20,470 bases of DNA from a virus. Both the position numbers and the translations under genes were made by a program. Under the pieces are notes generated by a model. It saw nothing but the letters and a program-made list of their open reading frames with translations. It did not search any database and was not told the DNA's origin. Shown here one piece after another: positions 1 to 5,584 of this stretch. The stretch's first letter is position 1, and each line of letters opens with the position of its first letter. Location of the stretch: IMG/VR virus record IMGVR_UViG_3300025013_000124, positions 1-20,470 of that record; one strand, given 5' to 3'.

Positions 1-261
1 ATGAAAGCACAGTTCTACAAATTGCGAATCCGCTTTAAATATATGGCTTTAGGGTTCTCTCTCCCGGTGGAGTCTTTCTGTAAGCATTGCGGGTGCAAAG
101 TAAGGGACTTCAACGTAAATGATGAAATTTGGGCAAGGGTCGAAATAGCTATTCCCAAGGGGAATACTCTCTGTTTTGAATGTTTCTGCAAAGCGGCAAA
201 GGAAGTTGGCATTGAGGGTATTCCAACTGTTACATTTCCGGAGGCAACCGGCAGCAGTTAG
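1..261 (+). CDS. Small double-CxxCxC putative zinc-binding phage protein
   Basis: The 86-residue product has two matched cysteine clusters, C27-x2-C30-x-C32 and C58-x2-C61-x-C63. They are separated by a segment with the pattern DEIW followed by LCFECF. Paired CxxC knuckles of this kind usually hold one structural zinc. The DE(I/L)W...LC-x2-CF arrangement recalls a family of small uncharacterised phage proteins that I know only by pattern; no function is established for them. The ATG is the first base of the window, so the true start could lie further upstream and no ribosome site can be judged. The gene ends 3 bases before the convergent minus-strand gene. Its base composition is more AT-rich than the structural genes. 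Zinc binding is inference from the cysteines only. Confidence 0.6.
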   Translation: MKAQFYKLRIRFKYMALGFSLPVESFCKHCGCKVRDFNVNDEIWARVEIAIPKGNTLCFECFCKAAKEVGIEGIPTVTFPEATGSS

Positions 262-264
262 AGC

Positions 265-423
265 TTATTTCGATTTACACTCGTTGCATTGTTCCTTGTA
301 AGCAGGTTTGTCGTTGGTCTTTACCCACCCTGAAGCGGGGTAGTTATTCTTCGAGCAGGAGGTCTCCCAGTGATAAGTATCGCTATCGTTTCTGTAGTAG
401 TACGGTGCTTTCGGTGTTGACAT
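265..423 (-). CDS. Small Cys-containing protein on the minus strand (unknown function)
   Basis: This is the only minus-strand gene that looks real. From the ATG at 423-421 it encodes 52 residues that are rich in Tyr, Lys and Asn, with a C-terminal C-x2-C (CNEC) and an upstream SCSKN cysteine, possibly half of a zinc site. An upstream in-frame ATG at 462 exists, but the 423 start is preferred: the strand reads AGGGGG about four bases before this ATG. The composition is unlike the Arg/Pro-rich shadow translations seen antisense to other genes here. It converges on the 1-261 gene and diverges from the 529 gene, a moron-like placement. I do not recognise a family with a known role. It could still be a chance frame. 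Confidence 0.5.
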   Translation of the reverse strand: MSTPKAPYYYRNDSDTYHWETSCSKNNYPASGWVKTNDKPAYKEQCNECKSK

Positions 424-528
424 TATTCCCCCTACGGTGGGCTGCCGGTTGCCGCTGGTCACATTAAATCACTCGTCTCTAATGAGCAATGAATTTTTAT
501 AAAAAACTATAAGTAGCGGGAGAAGTAA
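424..528. promoter_or_regulatory. Divergent AT-rich intergenic region, possible promoter
   Basis: The region lies between the minus-strand gene (start 423) and the Cys-rich gene at 529. It contains a perfect 12-base palindrome, TTTTTATAAAAA, at 494-505, and -10-like hexamers TATAAA (498) and TATAAG (508). I see no convincing -35 at standard spacing on either strand, so a promoter is plausible from context and AT content only. Confidence 0.25.
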
Positions 529-765
529 ATGCAAGAATACGATCATACGGACTGCTGCTGTTTCCAGTGCGCTGGACTTGATGATGAGTCAAGCGACCCC
601 GACTGTGCCTGCGAGACAGGACCTCTCTATAACGAAAGTGTGTGTGCGGTATGTCCGAAGGTATCTTTCTGCGACGTGCCGAAAAATCCGGAAGACTACC
701 TGCACGACGATGACTGCCAGTGCCTGAAGTGCCGAGAATGCAACGCAGAGGCGGTGCGTCCATGA
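529..765 (+). CDS. Very cysteine-rich acidic small protein
   Basis: The product is 78 residues with 13 cysteines, arranged as DCCCFQC near the N-terminus, DCAC, SVCAVC, an isolated FC, and DDDCQCLKCREC near the C-terminus. It is also rich in Asp and Glu. A GGGAGAA ribosome site sits just upstream of the ATG. The density of CxxC/CxC pairs suggests metal binding (zinc or an iron-sulfur cluster) or several disulfides. There is no signal peptide, which favours metal binding in the cytoplasm. The stop overlaps the next start as ATGA (762-765), so the two genes are probably translationally coupled. No family is recognised and function is unknown. Confidence 0.6.
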   Translation: MQEYDHTDCCCFQCAGLDDESSDPDCACETGPLYNESVCAVCPKVSFCDVPKNPEDYLHDDDCQCLKCRECNAEAVRP

Positions 766-1001
766 GTGAGAAGCTTCTTGCATTTGAAGTCGAGGTCAAT
801 GGCTTCATTACCATAGTCTTTGCGGCCACGGCAGCTAAGGCAAAGTGGCGGGCTATCCGTGGTTACTGGGCTGCCTATGGCAGACGTCATAAAGAGTGGC
901 CGGAAGTCAAGTGCCGGCGAGAACGCCTGTACGACAGCAGCCCTCTCGCCAAACATAGTCCGCACTACTACAGTCCAAGCTATGTGAGAGGATACCCGTA
1001 A
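762..1001 (+). CDS. Small hypothetical phage protein
   Basis: The product from the ATG at 762 is 79 residues. An in-frame ATG at 720 would add 14 residues lying inside the preceding gene; the 762 start is chosen because its ATGA overlaps the stop of the Cys-rich gene. The N-terminal part reads as a short beta hairpin (AFEVEVNGFITIVFAAT). An Ala/Lys-rich helix follows, then a basic Tyr/Arg/His-rich tail (HSPHYYSPSYVRGY). There is one cysteine and no membrane segment. I do not recognise it. Its place directly before the terminase gene is where a small terminase would often sit, but no HTH is visible. Confidence 0.5.
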   Translation: MSEKLLAFEVEVNGFITIVFAATAAKAKWRAIRGYWAAYGRRHKEWPEVKCRRERLYDSSPLAKHSPHYYSPSYVRGYP

Positions 1002-1037
1002 CGGAGTCGGTTCAACCATCGATAATACAGGTCGTGC

Positions 1038-3143
1038 ATGAGCAACCTCGCCGAAAAACTTGAATCAAGCTACCTTCCGGAACCTCCCCTGCAGGATTTC
1101 GTCTTTTCCCCTGGGGAACTGCGCATCTTTAAGCAGCGGGAGCGGATGGACTGCGCTCAGTGGGCGGAGTTAAACCGCATCCTCCAGGTGAGCTCAATCC
1201 CGGGAGTTTGGCGCCACGCGAACGCGCCTTATTTCAAGGAAGCGATGGAGATCTACTCCCTGCCGTGGGTGAGGGAGATGGTCATTGCGGCGGGCTCTCA
1301 GCTCGGGAAGACGGAGTTTGAGTACAACACGCTTGGTTATGACGCGGACTATGATCCCGGCCCGACGCTCTTCGTTATGCCCTCGAAGGACACGGTGCAG
1401 CGTGTCTCGCTGGACCGCATACAGCCGATGTTCGATGACTGCGCGCCGCTCCGTGCGCTCAAATCGAAGAACCCCGATGACATGACCACGACTCGCATCA
1501 AGCTGAACAACGGCGTGTTCATCTACATGGGGTGGGCGGGCTCGGATGCTATCCTGGCGTCGACACCGGTTAAACACGTGAAGATCGATGAGGCGGACCT
1601 TGTCGGGCGGCGGGCGATCAACCTGGCGCGGGCTCGCTTCAGGACCTTCAGCTTTGAGTACAAGCTCCTCGAGGTCTCCAAGCCCTCGACCGAAGAGGGG
1701 CCGATCTGGGAGGACCTCAACTCCTGCCACATCATTTTCGACTTCCACGTGCCGTGCCCCCATTGCGGCCATGAACAGACCATGCACTTCGGTCAGTTCC
1801 GGTGGACCGACGGCGTAACCGATCCGAAGCGGATCGAGACGACGAAGGATGCCTGGTATGAGTGCGAGGCTTGCGCCGGTCGCTGGGATGAGAGCCTTAG
1901 GAACTTCGCCGCGCAGCAGGGGCGTCTGAAACCTCGCCGCTTCTGTGCCGTCTGCTATGACGCGCAGCTGATCGACGGGGTATGCCCGCGATGTGGTTGT
2001 GAGGAAGCGGCGGAGCTGCCGGAGTACCCTGAGAAGGTGGGGATACATCTGCCGGCGTTCTATAGCCGCTTTGTCAGTTTCCACAGCATCGTTGCCGACT
2101 ATCTTCGGATGCAGCAGGACCCTACCGGGGAGAATCAGGAGAAGTTCTGGTGCGACGATTGCGCGTTGCCTATCCCGGCGGACCCCGAGGGGGAAATAAC
2201 CAACGAGAAGTCGCTCTATGACAGGCGCGAAGAGTACGCGCCGAAGGGCGCTTTATGGAAGATACCCATGGGGGCCTGTCTCCTCACGGCGTCCGTCGAC
2301 GTCCAGGGCAATCGCCTCGAATTGGAGATAGAGGCTTGGGGCCCGGGGCGAGAAAACTGGGGTATCGAATATCACGTCATTTCCGGCTCCCCCTCATTGG
2401 ATGCAACCTGGAAGGAGCTGGAGAGCTACCTTGAGCGCACCTGGCTCCATGAATCAGGCATCGCGCTCCGTGTCACGGCGATGGGCGTCGACACCGGCGG
2501 ACACCATACCAGCGAGGCCTATGCGTTCTGCAAGAAATGGAAGCGCCGGCGGGTCTACGCCCTCAAGGGTTCGCACGTGCCCGGGAAGCCGATCAAGAAC
2601 AAGCCCTCCACCAAGAACAAGGCGAAGGTCCCGCTTTACACCGTGGGGACCGAGGCCGCGAAGGATTCTATCTTTGGGTGGCTCTCTGTCGATATGCCCG
2701 GCCCGCGCTATCAGCACTTCCCCGGAGTCTACGGCTTCGAGTTCTTCCGGCAGCTGTGTTCCGAGGCTCCCCGGTGGAAAAAGGATTCAGGCGGGCGCAT
2801 GGTCAAGGTCTATGAGCTTCGGAAGGGTTACGTCCGCAACGAGGGCCTCGACCTGAAGGTGTACAACTTGGCCGTGCTCGAGATCCTGAACCCGAACCTG
2901 GACAAGCTCGCCGCCGATCTTCGCGCGCAGGCGGAGGAACTCCAGGAAGATCCCCGCGTGGTGCTGATCCAGAAGGTCCGGGACAAGGCACGGGAGATAG
3001 TGGAGACCCTTCCGGATGAAGAGCGCGCTGCAGCGGAAGAGAAGGTGGATGATGTGCTTGCCGCTTCAGCTCCTCTGGCACGAAAACGCAAGAAGATAGT
3101 CAAGAAGCGGAAAACTGGATTTGCATCTCGCATAAAGGGCTAG
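1038..3143 (+). CDS. Phage terminase large subunit, GpA family
   Basis: This 701-residue packaging motor/nuclease belongs to the lambda gpA family. The N-terminal ATPase has a Walker A-like AGSQLGKT (85-92) and a Walker B KIDEAD with D184/E185. A zinc-ribbon pair follows, C240/C243 and C276/C279. The C-terminal RNase H-like nuclease shows conserved acidic strands at SVDVQG (D421), MGVDTGG (D485) and GLDLKVYN (D605). The length is close to the family's usual 640-700. The protein would use ATP to push DNA through the portal and cut concatemers into genome units. An additional CxxC...CxxC cluster (C303, C306, C316, C319) sits between the ribbon and the nuclease. The C-terminus is highly basic, with Lys/Arg runs near 682-692. 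An AGG lies about 7 bases before the ATG. Identification is firm at family level. Confidence 0.95.
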   Translation: MSNLAEKLESSYLPEPPLQDFVFSPGELRIFKQRERMDCAQWAELNRILQVSSIPGVWRHANAPYFKEAMEIYSLPWVREMVIAAGSQLGKTEFEYNTLGYDADYDPGPTLFVMPSKDTVQRVSLDRIQPMFDDCAPLRALKSKNPDDMTTTRIKLNNGVFIYMGWAGSDAILASTPVKHVKIDEADLVGRRAINLARARFRTFSFEYKLLEVSKPSTEEGPIWEDLNSCHIIFDFHVPCPHCGHEQTMHFGQFRWTDGVTDPKRIETTKDAWYECEACAGRWDESLRNFAAQQGRLKPRRFCAVCYDAQLIDGVCPRCGCEEAAELPEYPEKVGIHLPAFYSRFVSFHSIVADYLRMQQDPTGENQEKFWCDDCALPIPADPEGEITNEKSLYDRREEYAPKGALWKIPMGACLLTASVDVQGNRLELEIEAWGPGRENWGIEYHVISGSPSLDATWKELESYLERTWLHESGIALRVTAMGVDTGGHHTSEAYAFCKKWKRRRVYALKGSHVPGKPIKNKPSTKNKAKVPLYTVGTEAAKDSIFGWLSVDMPGPRYQHFPGVYGFEFFRQLCSEAPRWKKDSGGRMVKVYELRKGYVRNEGLDLKVYNLAVLEILNPNLDKLAADLRAQAEELQEDPRVVLIQKVRDKAREIVETLPDEERAAAEEKVDDVLAASAPLARKRKKIVKKRKTGFASRIKG

Positions 3144-3151
3144 GGGGGCAC

Positions 3152-3403
3152 ATGGCGACGGAGTATCCGGAGTGGGTTGAGAAGATCAGGGCAAGATACG
3201 GTGAGAAAAAGTTTTTCACTTTTAAAGAGACGATGCTCATCCTTGAATGTGGGCGTGATTGTGTCTATGCCCGACTTGCTGATGGGACTTTGCAAGCTCA
3301 CAACCCTAATGGCCGTCCTGGGAGAAATGGGACACGCATTATTGGAGAGTCCATTTGGCTGTTGCTTAGAGATGGGGTCATACATCCAGAGAAATGGGCG
3401 TGA
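3152..3403 (+). CDS. Small helix-turn-helix protein, excisionase/Nu1-like fold candidate
   Basis: This 83-residue protein begins 8 bases after the terminase stop with a strong AGGGGGG ribosome site. From about residue 21 the pattern FTFKETMLIL, a second helix (RDCVYARLADG), then a basic wing (GRPGRNGTRIIG) and a final helix (ESIWLLLRDG) resembles the HTH_17/excisionase winged-helix layout. Lambda Nu1 (small terminase) also uses that layout for DNA binding. No other small-terminase candidate is visible here, so it could be a DNA-recognition partner of GpA. Alternatively it is a regulator inserted in the head operon. The gene is less GC-rich than its neighbours, a hint of separate origin. It is followed at once by a palindrome and three tandem decamers, possible binding sites. 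Family assignment is by pattern, not alignment. Confidence 0.6.
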   Translation: MATEYPEWVEKIRARYGEKKFFTFKETMLILECGRDCVYARLADGTLQAHNPNGRPGRNGTRIIGESIWLLLRDGVIHPEKWA

Positions 3404-3417
3404 AATAATGCATTATT
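3404..3417. promoter_or_regulatory. Perfect 14-base palindrome, operator candidate
   Basis: AATAATGCATTATT reads the same on both strands and begins at the first base after the stop codon of the HTH gene. It is followed by a short T run, but an all-AT stem is too weak for a good intrinsic terminator. A dimer-binding operator is the better guess. Confidence 0.4.
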
Positions 3418-3431
3418 AGAAATTTTTAGTC

Positions 3432-3461
3432 GGTTTGGTTAGGTTTGCTTAGGTTTGCTAC
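3432..3461 (+). repeat. Three tandem 10-base repeats (GGTTTGsTTA)
   Basis: Units GGTTTGGTTA, GGTTTGCTTA and GGTTTGCTAC are directly adjacent with a helical-turn period. They lie in the 96-base AT-rich gap between the HTH gene and the connector gene. A -10-like TATAGA (3465-3470) follows directly. Iterated sites on one DNA face suit a cooperative DNA-binding protein: an operator, or a cosB-like packaging site. No function is shown. Confidence 0.5.
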
Positions 3462-3499
3462 CTTTATAGAAAAACTCTCCTCTGTAATTATCCCTTCCC

Positions 3500-4042
3500 A
3501 TGAAACTGGAACCGCTGGAAATAACAGCCGGGGACCGGGTGACATGGGAGCTTTACCTTCCTGAATACCTCCCCGCTGACGGCTGGACGCTGAAATATGC
3601 GTTTCGCGGTCCCTCTGTGATTGACCTGGCATCCACGCCTGACGGTCAATCTCACCTCATTGATGTCCCCGGTAACACAAGCAAAGACTTCGCCCCCGGC
3701 TCCTATTCCTGGGCGCGCTATGTCCAGAATGCTGACGGCACCCGTGAAACCATTACAACGGGCCGGACCGTTATAAAGCCGGACCTGGTTGCAGCCGGTG
3801 CCAATTACGACGGCAGCTCGCATGCGGAGCGGGTGCTTGCTGCAATCGAGCGCGTCATTGAAGGGCGCGCGGCGAAAGGGGATCAGGAGCTGCAGTTCGA
3901 CGGGAAGCGACTGACAAAGATGACCGTCGCGGAACTCCTCAATCTCCGGCAGCACTACCGCAACGAGTTCCGCAAAGAGAAGCAACAGCAGCTGAAGAGA
4001 AGCGGTCGTAAAACCGGCCGTATCATCAGGTTCAGGATGTAG
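3500..4042 (+). CDS. gpW-like head-tail connector with extra N-terminal domain
   Basis: This 180-residue protein sits between terminase and portal, where lambda has gpW. Residues about 108-180 match the gpW style: a helix (HAERVLAAIERVIEG), a beta hairpin (LQFDGKRLTKM), a helix (TVAELLNLRQHYRNEF) and a basic tail ending RIIRFRM. The first 95 residues form a separate beta-rich module (ITAGDRVTWEL, GWTLKYAF, GSYSWARYV) absent from the 68-residue lambda protein. gpW completes filled heads and prepares them for tail joining. The ATG at 3500 has no Shine-Dalgarno sequence: the upstream bases are pyrimidine-rich. An in-frame stop at 3485-3487 rules out an earlier start. Translation may depend on a leaderless or unusual transcript. 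The role of the N-terminal module is unknown. Confidence 0.7.
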   Translation: MKLEPLEITAGDRVTWELYLPEYLPADGWTLKYAFRGPSVIDLASTPDGQSHLIDVPGNTSKDFAPGSYSWARYVQNADGTRETITTGRTVIKPDLVAAGANYDGSSHAERVLAAIERVIEGRAAKGDQELQFDGKRLTKMTVAELLNLRQHYRNEFRKEKQQQLKRSGRKTGRIIRFRM

Positions 4043-4051
4043 GCGGGGGAT

Positions 4052-5584
4052 ATGTTCAGAGGCTTATTCGCAACAAAGCTGCCGTCAATACAGGGTCCCG
4101 AGATGTCGCGTAGCCTCGCGCCGGTGGTCAGGCACGTGGTGATCAAGCGGCAGCAGTCCAGGATGTTCAAGGGGGGCGCTACGGACCGCCTGCAGGAGTC
4201 CTGGAACCCCTTCGGCGGCAACATCGATAATTTCTGCCGCATCGGGCTGCGCAAGATGCGCAACCGCTCCAGGGAGCAGTTCTGCAATAACGAGTACGCC
4301 AAGAAGTTCTATGCGCTGCTCAAGGCGAACGTCGTAGGGCACGTCGGGATCAAGCTGCAGTCCAAGGCCCTGGACCTTGCGGGCCGGCTCGACACGGTCG
4401 GCAATGCCAAGGTGGAAAAGGCCTGGCGCAAGTGGTGCAAAAAGGGGAACTGCGATGTAACCGGGAAGCTCTCTTTCGTTCGCCTGCTCCATCTCGCGTT
4501 GGAGACGGTTGCGCGCGACGGTGAAATCTTCATCCGCAAGGTCCGCAACTTCGACAACGGCTTCCGCTTCGCCCTGCAGCTGATAGACCCGGACATGTGC
4601 GACATGGACTACAACACCATCCTCCCCAACGGCAACGTGGTCAGGATGGGGGTGGAGTTCAATTCCTGGGATGCGCCCGTCGCCTACTGGTTCCTGAAGC
4701 ACAACCCCTACGACGTTTACTCGACCGGCAGCTATCACGGCGGCTACGGGTGGGAGCGCGTGCCGGCGGATGAAATCATCCACCTGTTTTGCCCGGAGTT
4801 CGTCCGGCAGTCGCGGGGCTTCCCCTGGGGACACGCCGCAATGGCCCGGCTGCGCAAGATCGACCGTTATGAGGAAGCGGAGATCTCCGCCGCCTACGGG
4901 GCCGCTGCCAAGATGGGTTTCTACGAGATCGACCCCAACGCGGAGCCCGATGAACCCGAGTACGACGGTGATGAGGCGGCGGACGAAGAGGAGCTTCTTG
5001 CCGAGTTCGACCCGTTCACCATCGAAAAGCTTCCTCCCGGCTACAAGTTCAAGCCGTGGGACCCGCAGCACCCCGCGGGGAACTACGACCCCTTCATGGC
5101 CCGCATGCTCCGCGCCACGGCTTCGGGTTTCCTGATGAGCTACCACTCCTTTGCCAATGACCGCTCCGATGCCAACTACGGTTCACAGCGCGGCGGTACC
5201 CTGGAGGACCGGGACCTCTTCAAGGTGTTTCAGGAGTGGCTGGTGAGCGATCTGCTTGAGCCACTTTTCCCGGACTGGTTCCCGTTCTCCGTTCTGACCG
5301 GCAACTGCAATGTTTCTCCGCTGGATATGTCGCGCTTCCTGGACGACGACTCGCAGTCCTGGAAGCCGCGGCGCTGGGACTGGATCGATCCGCTGAAGGA
5401 CGTGACGGCCAAGATTAAGGAGAAGGACGCAGGGCTCACCACGGCAACGGCGATCATCACGGAGAAGGGCGGCGATCCGGAGGAACTCTACCAGGACAAG
5501 AAACAGGAATTGCAGTTGGAACAGACCTACGGCGTCAAATTGGGCGTTGAATCAAAAGGAGGATCTCTTGTCACTCAAGCTTAG
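4052..5584 (+). CDS. Portal protein, lambda (gpB) family
   Basis: This 510-residue protein forms the dodecameric ring at the capsid vertex through which DNA passes. Family hallmarks are an N-terminal Arg-rich segment with RNRSREQFCNNEYAKKF, then ARDGEIFIRKVR, LQLIDPDMCD and APVAYWFLKHNPYDVY. The signature block follows at about 233-287, RVPADEIIHLFCP then RQSRGFPWG and YEEAEISAAYGAAAKMG. Later come NYDPFMARMLRATASG and ANYGSQRGG. An acidic stretch lies at about 294-322 (DEPEYDGDEAADEE). A purine-rich AGGCGGGGG ribosome site precedes the ATG, 9 bases after the connector gene. The end overlaps the next gene's preferred TTG start by 17 bases, consistent with coupled synthesis of portal and capsid. 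Confidence 0.93.
   Translation: MFRGLFATKLPSIQGPEMSRSLAPVVRHVVIKRQQSRMFKGGATDRLQESWNPFGGNIDNFCRIGLRKMRNRSREQFCNNEYAKKFYALLKANVVGHVGIKLQSKALDLAGRLDTVGNAKVEKAWRKWCKKGNCDVTGKLSFVRLLHLALETVARDGEIFIRKVRNFDNGFRFALQLIDPDMCDMDYNTILPNGNVVRMGVEFNSWDAPVAYWFLKHNPYDVYSTGSYHGGYGWERVPADEIIHLFCPEFVRQSRGFPWGHAAMARLRKIDRYEEAEISAAYGAAAKMGFYEIDPNAEPDEPEYDGDEAADEEELLAEFDPFTIEKLPPGYKFKPWDPQHPAGNYDPFMARMLRATASGFLMSYHSFANDRSDANYGSQRGGTLEDRDLFKVFQEWLVSDLLEPLFPDWFPFSVLTGNCNVSPLDMSRFLDDDSQSWKPRRWDWIDPLKDVTAKIKEKDAGLTTATAIITEKGGDPEELYQDKKQELQLEQTYGVKLGVESKGGSLVTQA

Noticed and set aside
5547-5567. TTG at 5547 as start of the protease-capsid fusion
   Set aside because: No ribosome site there, whereas TTG 5568 is 5 bases after a perfect GGAGG.
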